Translations under genes and position numbers: made by a program
Notes under the pieces: model-generated
Told to the model about the DNA's origin: nothing
Databases searched by the model: none
What the model saw: the letters and a program-made list of their open reading frames with translations, nothing else
Assembly: GCA_023439305.1 (NCBI GenBank)
Contig: JAEXOO010000034.1
Location: 1 to 36,036, forward strand
Reading direction: 5' to 3'
Length of the DNA stretch: 36,036 nt
Source of the DNA: Pseudomonadota bacterium
GTDB lineage: Bacteria > Pseudomonadota > Gammaproteobacteria > Burkholderiales > Burkholderiaceae_B
Shown here: positions 24,955 to 32,569 of the stretch, piece by piece
How positions within the stretch are numbered: position 1 is the first letter of the stretch
How the letters are laid out: every line of letters begins with the position of its first letter

Positions 24955-26409
24955 TTACATCATGCCCATCAACACCAGACCCAGCAGGTCATCGGATGTG
25001 AAGCGCTGGCCGTTGATGTCGAACACCTGATCGGCGCCCAGGTATTTGATTTCGGTCGAAATGCTCTTGTCGTCCTGCTTGAGCAGCTTGGACTCCACAT
25101 AGGGCTGAACAGCAGCCTCCAGCATCATGTCCAGCATGGCGGCCGTGCCTTCGTCAGGCGACACGCCTTCGGCCTTGTCCATCTGGGTGGCCACGCCGCG
25201 CAGCATAGGCTTGGACACGTCCAGGCTCAGATGGGCGGACGGAATAGCCTGCAGCCACAGTTGCGGATTCTGTTCCAGCTCCTGCACCGTCGCGTTGGGC
25301 TTTTGCAAGTCCACGCGCAGGGAGGCCTTGGTTTCGCCCTGTTCGTTGAACCAACGCAGCGGCTCGATACGCAGCACAGGCTTGCGCTCCAGGGCAACCA
25401 GCACCTGGTCCAACAGCAGCTTGGTGGTCTGCGGATCTTCGTTTTCCACCTTCTGCTCGAAGCCGGGATCCGAAATCAGCTTGCTCAGGGCGACCAATGC
25501 GGGGGTGTAGACGCTGTCCACATTCATGGCCAGCTCGGCCGAGCCCAGGTTCAGCTTGTCTTCGAACACCAGGTCGGTGAAGACATAGCGCACTTTCATG
25601 TTGCTGAGCGAATCCTTGGTAACGCTGTCGGTATCCACCAGAATCTGCTTGAACTTGATGCCATCGCTTTCTGGGGTATGGAACTGGACGTTGTCCACGC
25701 TCACTTTACCCGTCTGCGTGCCGTTCACGTTGATATCGCCCGTCTGCTTGAAATCCACGACGAAATTGTCAGCTTGCAGCTTGAGCGGATCTTCGCCGAT
25801 GTCATCGACCAACAGCGTGGGGAAATTGCCCGTGACCAGGATGTCGTCGCTCTTGCCGCCCGCCTTCGCGCGCAACTGACCGCCACTGAAATCGACCTTG
25901 ACGGTATCGCCCTGATGTTTGATGGCCTCGAAATGGGCGGTAGAGTCCACCGCACCGTCAAAGCCGACCAGGCTGTCTGCCCACAGCGGGTTCTTGTCGC
26001 CGGTCAGCTTGAACCAAGCCTCTACATCCTTGGTCTTGACCAGAGTGCTGTGCGACAAGGCGGCGACCGGCGTGAAATTGCCCATCTTCAATGCGGACAG
26101 CGGCAGCGGGCCATGGCTGATCTTGTCATCGAAGGTCAGCTCCAGGGGTTTTTCCTGTTTGTCGTTGGGCGCCATGGTGATGGTGTAGCGGGCATCCGAC
26201 GAAAGCACGCCGCGCTTGTATTCCACCACGGTCATGGTGATCGTGCCGTCCATGCCGGACTGCTGGAGCTTCTCGGCGGAAACCGTATTGAACTCGGCGA
26301 CCTTCTCGCGGATCAGTTGTTCCGTCTTCTGACCCATGAACCACGTGGATCCGCCATATACGGCAGCCAATGCCACGACCAGTGCAACAACCCCTGTGCT
26401 TTTCTTCAT
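24955..26409 (-). CDS. YdgA-like protein, DUF945
   Basis: 484-aa protein of the DUF945 (YdgA) family. Residues 5-25 form a hydrophobic segment after two lysines (VVALVVALAAVYGGSTWF), either a signal anchor or an uncleaved signal peptide, so most of the chain should lie in the periplasm. The remainder is beta-rich, with repeated strands, acidic and lacking cysteines, as in homologues. E. coli YdgA has no well-defined function. The ATG at 26409 has AAGGGA about 7 nt upstream. It stands alone between the dehydrogenase gene and a strong terminator. Confidence 0.85.
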   Translation of the reverse strand: MKKSTGVVALVVALAAVYGGSTWFMGQKTEQLIREKVAEFNTVSAEKLQQSGMDGTITMTVVEYKRGVLSSDARYTITMAPNDKQEKPLELTFDDKISHGPLPLSALKMGNFTPVAALSHSTLVKTKDVEAWFKLTGDKNPLWADSLVGFDGAVDSTAHFEAIKHQGDTVKVDFSGGQLRAKAGGKSDDILVTGNFPTLLVDDIGEDPLKLQADNFVVDFKQTGDINVNGTQTGKVSVDNVQFHTPESDGIKFKQILVDTDSVTKDSLSNMKVRYVFTDLVFEDKLNLGSAELAMNVDSVYTPALVALSKLISDPGFEQKVENEDPQTTKLLLDQVLVALERKPVLRIEPLRWFNEQGETKASLRVDLQKPNATVQELEQNPQLWLQAIPSAHLSLDVSKPMLRGVATQMDKAEGVSPDEGTAAMLDMMLEAAVQPYVESKLLKQDDKSISTEIKYLGADQVFDINGQRFTSDDLLGLVLMGMM

Positions 26410-26488
26410 TTACTTCCCTTTTGTCAGACCAAAAGTCCTGGTTTCAAGTTGCCGTCATGATACCGAAACTAAGTTTTAGCATCGTGGT

Positions 26489-27364
26489 TTATTTATTGGA
26501 ATTGTAACCGAGCACCTGGACGATTTCCGCCACGTCCCGCCCCCCCAAGCCCAGCCGGTGACCCGCCCTGTAAGTCTGCTGCGCCGCATGTGCGACCGGC
26601 ATGGTGGTATGGCTGGAGCGAGCCAGGTCGGCGACGGTATTCAAGTCCTTCAACATCGTGTCAATCGACGCTTTGGTCTGCTTAGTGCCCTGGGTCATGC
26701 GCGGCACGAACAGCTGCAAAAGTACCGAATCAGCCCATCCTCCGCCCAGCGCCTCGCTGATCAAAGAAGCATCCACGCCATTGTCATTGGCCAGACTGAG
26801 CGCCTCGGCGATGGCGCTCAAGGTTGTTGCAACGATGGTCTGATTGCATAACTTTGTTACCTGTCCGGCGCCCACAGGCCCCATCAGCGTGACGCGCTGT
26901 GAATACGCCGCCAGGACCGGCCGCACTTTGTCCAGCCAGTGCTCCTGCCCGCCGGCCATGATGGCCAGCGTGCCCTGCTCCGCGCCACCCACGCCGCCCG
27001 AAACAGGCGCATCCAGCCATTGCGCGCCGCAACGCGCATCAAGCTGGGCAGCAATGTCGCGCGTATCCTGAGGCGGAATCGAAGAATGGTCTACGACGAT
27101 GCGCAGGCTGCCGCGCACGGACGCCAGCCCATGCGCCCCCAGAACCACATCGTGCACCGCCTGAGCATCAAAAACACACAAAAGCACAATCTCGCACTCC
27201 TGCGCCAGAGCTGCTGGCGTGTCGCGCCACTGTGCGCCGGACTTCATTACCCCCTGCGCCTTGTCCGCTGAGCGGTTCCAGACCAGAACGTCATGTCCGG
27301 CCTGCAACAGACGTTGCACCATAGGCTGGCCCATCAGGCCCAAGCCGCAAAAACCAATTTTCAT
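26489..27364 (-). CDS. Beta-hydroxyacid dehydrogenase (3-hydroxyisobutyrate/tartronate-semialdehyde type)
   Basis: NAD(P)-dependent enzyme of the 3-hydroxyisobutyrate dehydrogenase family, 291 aa. The nucleotide loop GLGLMG is at 7-12, the substrate motif DAPVSGG at 118-124, and the catalytic lysine is K171 in VTKLCNQ. The C-terminal helical domain is complete. Family members act on 3-hydroxyisobutyrate, tartronate semialdehyde (GarR, GlxR) or succinate semialdehyde; the substrate here cannot be assigned. The ATG at 27364 starts the conserved MKIGFCG. A TTG two codons upstream (27370) lies at a better distance from the AGGA site and is a real alternative. No catabolic partner genes are adjacent. 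Confidence 0.9.
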   Translation of the reverse strand: MKIGFCGLGLMGQPMVQRLLQAGHDVLVWNRSADKAQGVMKSGAQWRDTPAALAQECEIVLLCVFDAQAVHDVVLGAHGLASVRGSLRIVVDHSSIPPQDTRDIAAQLDARCGAQWLDAPVSGGVGGAEQGTLAIMAGGQEHWLDKVRPVLAAYSQRVTLMGPVGAGQVTKLCNQTIVATTLSAIAEALSLANDNGVDASLISEALGGGWADSVLLQLFVPRMTQGTKQTKASIDTMLKDLNTVADLARSSHTTMPVAHAAQQTYRAGHRLGLGGRDVAEIVQVLGYNSNK

Positions 27365-27406
27365 TGCCAATGATTCCTATCAAGGGAGATGCCTTGCCGG
27401 AGCAAG

Positions 27407-27429
27407 AAAAACCCGCCACGACGGCGGGT
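27407..27429 (-). terminator. Intrinsic terminator after maiA
   Basis: The arms ACCCGCC (27411-27417) and GGCGGGT (27423-27429) pair around a 5-nt loop, and a run of five T follows on the minus strand. Confidence 0.75.
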
Positions 27430-27432
27430 ATA

Positions 27433-27453
27433 CGGCAAGATCATGTCTTGCCG
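27433..27453. other. Second hairpin in tandem after maiA
   Basis: The arms CGGCAAGA (27433-27440) and TCTTGCCG (27446-27453) are perfectly complementary around TCATG. It lies directly between the maiA stop and the terminator at 27407-27429, only 3 nt from it. It has no T run of its own. Confidence 0.6.
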
Positions 27454-27470
27454 ACATGAAAAAGGACAGA

Positions 27471-28115
27471 TCAGGCCGCGTCTACCTGGCGCTCCGGCGC
27501 CGCCTCTTGGAAAGCAGATAGCTCCAGGCACTTTTCTTCGACCGCAAGCAGGGTCGGGTAAGACTCCAGGTCACAGTCGAGCCGGCGGGCATTGAACAGT
27601 TGCGGGATCAGGCAGGCTTCCGCCATGCCCGGCTGATCGCCAAAAATGAAATGACGTCCATCGCGGTGACGCTGCACCAGGGCTTCCAGCCCGTGCAGGC
27701 CGGCGGCTACCCAATGCCGATACCAGTCATTGCGGGCATCATCCTCGACCTGCAGCTCGCGCTTGAGATACTGCAACACGCGCAGATTGTTCAAGGGATG
27801 AATATCGCAAGCGACCGCCAGCGCCATGGAACGAGCCCAGGCGCGCTGCAGAGGATCAACAGGCAGCAGAGGCGCCTGAGGATGACGCTCTTCGAGATAC
27901 TCGAGGATAGCCAGGGACTGAGTAATGGCCTGCTCGCCATCGACCAGCGTAGGCACCAGCTCGGCGGGATTCAACTGCGTGTAATCCGCGCTATGCTGCT
28001 GCCCGCCGTCCTTGAGTAAATGCACCGGCCGGATGTCGTAGGCCAGGCCTTTCAGATTCAGGCCTATGCGCACTCGATAGGCCGCCGAACTGCGAAAGTA
28101 ACTGTACAGAATCAT
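27471..28115 (-). CDS. maiA: Maleylacetoacetate isomerase (zeta-class glutathione transferase)
   Basis: Glutathione-dependent isomerase that turns maleylacetoacetate into fumarylacetoacetate in tyrosine/homogentisate breakdown. Zeta-class relatives also act on maleylpyruvate. The 214-aa product has the N-terminal motif LYSYFRSSAAYRVRIGLNLK, where the SSAAYR form replaces the SSCSWR of eukaryotic enzymes, as is usual in bacteria. NPAELVPTLVDG and ITQSLAILEYLEE form the glutathione site. The ATG at 28115 has CGGAG about 7 nt upstream. The usual partners hmgA and fahA are not in the window, so the substrate is assigned by family only. Confidence 0.88.
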   Translation of the reverse strand: MILYSYFRSSAAYRVRIGLNLKGLAYDIRPVHLLKDGGQQHSADYTQLNPAELVPTLVDGEQAITQSLAILEYLEERHPQAPLLPVDPLQRAWARSMALAVACDIHPLNNLRVLQYLKRELQVEDDARNDWYRHWVAAGLHGLEALVQRHRDGRHFIFGDQPGMAEACLIPQLFNARRLDCDLESYPTLLAVEEKCLELSAFQEAAPERQVDAA

Positions 28116-28174
28116 CGATGTCTCCGGTCCTTAGCTCTTTATTGAAGATGCAGCACAGCGGCCTTGCTTTTTCT

Positions 28175-29146
28175 TTATTTATTCAGGCTCTCGATCTTGC
28201 GGGAGAGTTCACGCGGCAAGGGAAAGGCGATATTTTCCTCGACGCCGTCCAGGGCCCGCACGCGCTCCACGCCCAGCTCACGCAAACGTTCGATCACCTG
28301 GTTGACCAGGACCTCGGGTGCCGAGGCGCCGGCGGTCACGCCCACGCGCTTTTTACCTGCGAGCCAGGCCGGGTCGATCATCTCGGGCTTGTCCAGCAGA
28401 TAGGCCTCGGCGCCCTTGCGCTCGGCCACTTCCCGCAGACGGTTGGAGTTGGAGCTATTGGTGCTGCCGACCACGAGAACCAGATCGCATTGCGGCGCCA
28501 TGATCTTGACGGCATCCTGGCGATTCTGCGTGGCATAGCAGATATCGCTTTTCTTGGGCTCGACAATGTGAGGAAAGCGCGCGCGCAAGGCATCGGCGAC
28601 CACCTGGGCATCATCGACCGACAAGGTCGTCTGTGTGACGAAGGCCAGTTTTTCCGGGTCGTTGACCTGCAGCTTGGCCACATCTTCCGGCGTTTCCACC
28701 AGATACATACCACCTTCGGCCTGTCCAAGGGTGCCTTCGACCTCGGGATGGCCCACGTGGCCGATCATGATGATCTCCCGTCCTTCGGCGCGCATGCGCG
28801 AGACTTCGATATGCACCTTGGTAACCAGCGGGCAGGTCGCATCGAACACCTTCAGGCCGCGCGCCTCGGCGTCGGCCCGCACCTGGCGCGAGACGCCATG
28901 GGCCGAGAAAATGACAATGGAACCGGCGGGGGCTTCATCCAGCTCTTTGATAAAGACGGCGCCCTTGTTGCGCAGGTCCTCGACCACGTAGCGGTTGTGG
29001 ACGATTTCATGGCGCACGTAAATAGGTGCGCCGTGCAGCTCCAGCGCACGCTCGACGATATCGATGGCGCGATCCACGCCGGCACAGAAGCCGCGTGGCT
29101 GGGCCAGGACGACTTCGGCGTCCTGAGCAGCAACGATTTGGTTCAT
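28175..29146 (-). CDS. ispH: 4-hydroxy-3-methylbut-2-enyl diphosphate reductase
   Basis: Iron-sulfur enzyme that makes isopentenyl and dimethylallyl diphosphate, the last step of the methylerythritol-phosphate pathway. The 323-aa product has the three cluster cysteines C21 (PRGFCAGV), C105 (DATCPLV) and C203 (DICYATQNRQ), plus HEIVHN and the loop SSNSNRL. The frame continues upstream through the FKBP gene, but the ATG at 29146 has GGGGA about 8 nt upstream and overlaps the fkpB stop by one base (TAATG). The pair fkpB-ispH is conserved in many proteobacteria. Essential in organisms without the mevalonate route. Confidence 0.97.
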   Translation of the reverse strand: MNQIVAAQDAEVVLAQPRGFCAGVDRAIDIVERALELHGAPIYVRHEIVHNRYVVEDLRNKGAVFIKELDEAPAGSIVIFSAHGVSRQVRADAEARGLKVFDATCPLVTKVHIEVSRMRAEGREIIMIGHVGHPEVEGTLGQAEGGMYLVETPEDVAKLQVNDPEKLAFVTQTTLSVDDAQVVADALRARFPHIVEPKKSDICYATQNRQDAVKIMAPQCDLVLVVGSTNSSNSNRLREVAERKGAEAYLLDKPEMIDPAWLAGKKRVGVTAGASAPEVLVNQVIERLRELGVERVRALDGVEENIAFPLPRELSRKIESLNK

Positions 29147-29622
29147 TACAGAATCCCCAGAATATGAACATCCAGGCGCAGTGCGACGCCGGCCAGAGGA
29201 TGGTTGAAATCGAACAGAGCGGTTTCGTCGTCGATTTCCTTCAGGACGCCCGAATAACGGCTGCCATCCGGCGCCGCGAACTCCACCATGTCGCCCGGCT
29301 CGAACTGTGCGCCTTCGGCCGCATGGGTGGCCAGCATGCCGCGCGTGACGCGCTGCAGCAGCTCGGGATTGCGTTCGCCGTACGCATCTTGAGCGGGAAT
29401 ATCGACCTGGAAACGCTCGCCCTCGCGATGCTCCAGCAGATGCGCTTCCATGCCCGGCGCCCATTGCCCGTTGCCCAGCTGCAAAGTGGCGGGCCGCCCC
29501 GTAAAGGTATCGGCAAAGACAGAACCGGCCGCCGGGCCGCTGGCCAGCTCTATGCGGTAATGCAACGTCAGGTAGGAATCCGCACGGACAATCCCGGCCT
29601 CGGAACTAGCAGTGTTACTCAC
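29146..29622 (-). CDS. fkpB: FKBP-type peptidyl-prolyl isomerase, SlpA/FkpB-like
   Basis: 158-aa cytoplasmic prolyl isomerase and chaperone of the SlyD/SlpA type. It has the FKBP start SYLTLHYRIELASG, the isomerase strand and loop LQLGNGQWAPGMEAHLLEHREGERF, and an inserted IF (chaperone) domain around 80-130, then the returning strand FDFNHPLAGVALRLDV, a hallmark of this group. The histidine-rich metal tail of SlyD is absent, which points to SlpA. The start is GTG at 29622, with GGTGA about 6 nt upstream; no in-frame ATG fits. It is the first gene of the fkpB-ispH operon and divergent from radC. Confidence 0.92.
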   Translation of the reverse strand: MSNTASSEAGIVRADSYLTLHYRIELASGPAAGSVFADTFTGRPATLQLGNGQWAPGMEAHLLEHREGERFQVDIPAQDAYGERNPELLQRVTRGMLATHAAEGAQFEPGDMVEFAAPDGSRYSGVLKEIDDETALFDFNHPLAGVALRLDVHILGIL

Positions 29623-29671
29623 GATCGATCACCATGGAAAATCATTCAATTACCGTATTTTAACGTTTCTT

Positions 29672-30343
29672 ATGGCCACACCCCTACTACGCGCCCAAGG
29701 GCCTCGCGAACGGATGCTGGCGCACGGTCCCGCCTGCCTGTCCAACGCTGAACTGCTGGGCATCGTGCTGCGCACGGGTCGGCGCGGCTGCAATGCGGTA
29801 CAGCTCGGACAGACGCTGCTGGATCATTTTAACGGACTCAAGGGATTATTATCGGCAGAGGCATCGGCACTGCGGCAAATGGACGGCATCGGCCCGGCCA
29901 AATGCGCAGAGCTCCTGGTGATCCGCGAGCTGCACCGCCGCTGCGCCCTGGAGTCCCTGACCGGCCAGCCCCTGCTGGATCAAGCCGAAAAGGTGCGCGA
30001 CTATTGCCTGTCGCACCTGGGACACCTGCCGGTGGAACATTGCCTGGCCCTGTTTCTGGACAATCAACTGCGCCTGATCACCGCCGAGGAAATCAGCCGC
30101 GGCACCATCAATCAGGCGTCGGTCTACCCGCGCGAAATCGTGCGCGCCGCGCTGCGCCATCACAGCAGCGCCCTGATCCTGGCTCACAACCACCCCTCCG
30201 GCGCCGCCTATCCAAGCGATGCCGACATCCGCCTGACGCGCCATATCCGCCAGGCACTGGCTCTGGTGGAGGTACGCCTGCTCGATCACATCATCGTCAC
30301 GCCCACCCAGGCCGTATCCATGGCTGAACGCGGCGACCTCTGA
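29672..30343 (+). CDS. radC: RadC/JAB-domain DNA repair-like protein
   Basis: 223-aa RadC-family protein (UPF0758). The N-terminal helix-hairpin-helix is near 66-82 (LRQMDGIGPAKCAEL), and the C-terminal JAB/MPN domain has the metalloprotease-like site H172, H174 and D185 in AHNHPSGAAYPSDAD. Although named for repair, the E. coli gene has no proven repair role. The frame reaches upstream to 29612; the ATG at 29672 gives the usual N-terminus and avoids overlap with divergent fkpB, but no ribosome binding site is visible. Only 49 nt separate the two starts. Confidence 0.93.
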   Translation: MATPLLRAQGPRERMLAHGPACLSNAELLGIVLRTGRRGCNAVQLGQTLLDHFNGLKGLLSAEASALRQMDGIGPAKCAELLVIRELHRRCALESLTGQPLLDQAEKVRDYCLSHLGHLPVEHCLALFLDNQLRLITAEEISRGTINQASVYPREIVRAALRHHSSALILAHNHPSGAAYPSDADIRLTRHIRQALALVEVRLLDHIIVTPTQAVSMAERGDL

Positions 30344-30407
30344 ACCATACTGCTTAAGTTCTAAATCATCTACACTGCATTCATTACCGTCCGAAGCCAA
30401 TTCCGCC

Positions 30408-31037
30408 ATGAGCACTATCTGGGATATTTCACCGCCGGTCAGCACCCAGTCGCCCGTCTTTCCCGGCGACACGCCCTACCGCCAGACCTGGCGCTGGACC
30501 TTGTCGGACGCCTGTCCCGTCAATGTATCCGAAATCACGATGTCGCCCCATGTCGGCGCCCATGCGGACGCGCCGCTGCATTACGACCCGCAAGGCGGCG
30601 CAGCGGGCGCCATGGCGCTGGAACCCTTTCTGGGCCCGTGTCGCGTTATTCATGCCCGCCACGGCGGTCCCCTGATCGAACCCGGTGATCTTCTGCCTTA
30701 CCTGGAAGGCTGCCCGCCCCGGATTCTGGTCAGCACCACCGACCGCTCGCCCCAGCACATCTGGACAGACGAATTCGCCGCCTACGCACCGACCAGCCTG
30801 CAACTGCTGGCGGACCGCGGCATCCGATTAGTCGGCATAGACACGCCCAGCGTGGACCCGTCCAGCAGCAAGACCCTGGACAGCCATCAGATCCTGCGCC
30901 GGCACGACATGCGCGTTCTGGAAAATCTGGTGCTGGACCACATCGCCCCCGGCGACTACGAACTCATCGCCCTGCCCCTGGCGCTGGTCCAAGCGGACGC
31001 CAGTCCGGTGCGCGCCATTCTTCGATCCCTAGCCTGA
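30408..31037 (+). CDS. kynB: Kynurenine formamidase
   Basis: Metal-dependent hydrolase that turns N-formylkynurenine into kynurenine and formate, the second step of tryptophan breakdown. The 209-aa product has the family length and the metal motif HxxxHxD at H48, H52 and D54 in SPHVGAHADAPLHY. DTPSVDPSSSKTLDSHQ is the second conserved block. The ATG at 30408 follows a TACACT hexamer at 30371-30376 that may be a -10. kynA follows after 4 nt, so the two are one operon. Confidence 0.95.
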   Translation: MSTIWDISPPVSTQSPVFPGDTPYRQTWRWTLSDACPVNVSEITMSPHVGAHADAPLHYDPQGGAAGAMALEPFLGPCRVIHARHGGPLIEPGDLLPYLEGCPPRILVSTTDRSPQHIWTDEFAAYAPTSLQLLADRGIRLVGIDTPSVDPSSSKTLDSHQILRRHDMRVLENLVLDHIAPGDYELIALPLALVQADASPVRAILRSLA

Positions 31038-31041
31038 CACC

Positions 31042-31902
31042 ATGACCCATACCGATTCCACGCCCGGACAGGGCGAACGCATTGTCACTGAAGAACATGC
31101 CAAGCTCGATTTCTCACGCGACATGAGCTATGGCGACTACCTGTCGCTGGACCAGTTGCTCAGCGCGCAACACCCGCTCTCGCCCGAACACAACGAGCTG
31201 CTGTTCATCATCCAGCACCAGACCAGCGAGCTGTGGATGAAGCTGCTGCTGCATGAACTGCGCGCCGCCATTGCCTGTCTGCGCGAAGACCGTCTGCAGG
31301 AAACCCAGAAAATGCTGGCCCGCGTCAGCAAGATCATGGCGGCGCTGGTCAACGCCTGGGACGTGCTCAGCACCATGACGCCGCCCGAATACTCCGCGCT
31401 GCGTCCTTACCTGGGCCAGTCCAGCGGCTTTCAGAGCTTCCAGTACCGGGAAATCGAATTTTCCCTGGGCAACAAGAACGCTGCCATGCTCAAGCCCCAC
31501 CAACACAACCCCGAGCGCCTGGCCGGCGTCACCCTGGCCTACGAATCACCTTCACTCTACGACGAAGCCCTGCGCTGCCTGGACCGCCACGGCGTGGCGG
31601 TGCCCGCCGCCTATCTGGAGCGCGACTGGCGCCAGCCCTACCAGGCCAGCCCCGAAGTCGAACAAGCATGGCTGCAGGTCTACCGCAACGCGCCCCAGCA
31701 CTGGGAACTGTACGAGCTGGCCGAGAAACTGACCGATCTGGAAGATGCCTTCCGCCTCTGGCGCTTCCGCCATGTCACCACTGTCGAGCGCATCATCGGC
31801 TTCAAGCGCGGCACGGGCGGCACCTCTGGCGTTTCCTATCTGCGCAAGATGCTCGACACCGTGCTGTTCCCGGAGCTCTGGAGCCTGCGCACGAATCTAT
31901 AG
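31042..31902 (+). CDS. kynA: Tryptophan 2,3-dioxygenase
   Basis: Haem enzyme that opens the indole ring of L-tryptophan with O2, giving N-formylkynurenine, the first and limiting step of the kynurenine route. The 286-aa product shows FIIQHQTSELWMKLLLHEL (substrate and haem pocket), QYREIEFSLGNKN, the axial haem histidine H244 in RFRHVTTVERIIG, and GTGGTSGVSYL, which closes over the substrate. The start is 4 nt after kynB. kynU (kynureninase), often in the same operon, does not follow; rpmE2 does. Confidence 0.96.
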   Translation: MTHTDSTPGQGERIVTEEHAKLDFSRDMSYGDYLSLDQLLSAQHPLSPEHNELLFIIQHQTSELWMKLLLHELRAAIACLREDRLQETQKMLARVSKIMAALVNAWDVLSTMTPPEYSALRPYLGQSSGFQSFQYREIEFSLGNKNAAMLKPHQHNPERLAGVTLAYESPSLYDEALRCLDRHGVAVPAAYLERDWRQPYQASPEVEQAWLQVYRNAPQHWELYELAEKLTDLEDAFRLWRFRHVTTVERIIGFKRGTGGTSGVSYLRKMLDTVLFPELWSLRTNL

Positions 31903-31947
31903 CAGACCGCGTGTTGCGGTCTTGCCGCGTCCTGGGCCGGTTTTTCT

Positions 31948-31975
31948 TTGAAAACCCCCGCTGCAATGTTAGAAT
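31948..31975 (+). promoter_or_regulatory. Sigma70 promoter of rpmE2
   Basis: TTGAAA (31948-31953), a 16-nt spacer and TAGAAT (31970-31975). Transcription would start near 31982, leaving a leader of about 160 nt before the L31 gene. The -10 lies inside AATGTTAGAATTTC, which partly resembles a Zur box. Confidence 0.6.
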
Positions 31976-32140
31976 TTCAGGCTTTACCGGATACGTGGCA
32001 AAAGCCCATTTAGCTTTTTGGCGCTGAAAGGCAAACAAACAGCGGTGCAGCCCCTGGCAAATGCTAGTCTGCCTTGTCTGAACCCTGATTGCTTGCCCAG
32101 AGTCTGCTGGCGGTCCTTACTTGTTAAAACAGGAATCATC

Positions 32141-32407
32141 ATGAAAGAAGGCATTCACCCAGAATACCGCGACGTGGTGTTTCTGGACCTGCAAACGGGC
32201 AACTCCTTTATCACCCGTTCTACCGTCCAGACGCGCGAAACCACCGAAAAAGACGGCAAAACCTACCCGCTGTTCAAGTGTGACGTGACGTCCGAATCGC
32301 ACCCTTTCTACACCGGCGCCCAAACGCGCATCGTGGAAACCGGTCGCGTCGAGAAGTTCCGCGCCCGCTTTGCCCGCACCGCCGGCACCGTCAAGAAAGG
32401 CGAATAA
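32141..32407 (+). CDS. rpmE2: Ribosomal protein L31 type B
   Basis: 88-aa large-subunit ribosomal protein of the type B (zinc-free) class. It has MKEGIHPEYRDVVFLD at the N-terminus and SESHPFYTGAQ in the middle, and lacks the CxxC pair of zinc-binding L31. Type B L31 is usually an alternative made under zinc limitation, or the only L31 in some lineages. An upstream frame extends to 32018, but the ATG at 32141 has AGGA 8 nt upstream and fits the family. It is a single gene between its own promoter and a UUCG terminator. Confidence 0.95.
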   Translation: MKEGIHPEYRDVVFLDLQTGNSFITRSTVQTRETTEKDGKTYPLFKCDVTSESHPFYTGAQTRIVETGRVEKFRARFARTAGTVKKGE

Positions 32408-32440
32408 GCCCTTCTTAGCGCCTATGCGCTCAGTGCAAGA

Positions 32441-32466
32441 AAAGGCAGCTTCGGCTGCCTTTTTTA
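32441..32466 (+). terminator. Intrinsic terminator of rpmE2
   Basis: The arms AAAGGCAGC (32441-32449) and GCTGCCTTT (32454-32462) close a TTCG tetraloop and are followed by TTTT. A textbook terminator. Confidence 0.92.
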
Positions 32467-32569
32467 TTGCCGCATCACGCTATGACACATAAACCCCTGC
32501 CGTTTCACGGCCACTGCGCAGCCCTTTGATTTAAGATAGGGCGAACTCACTGATCTGTTTCATCCGTAC

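Noticed and set aside
24925..26460. 511-codon open frame opposite the YdgA-like gene
   Set aside because: Antisense shadow; it also runs through a terminator.
31903..31925. Hairpin AGACCGC/GCGGTCT as kynA terminator
   Set aside because: Seven pairs but no T run on the plus strand; too weak to call.
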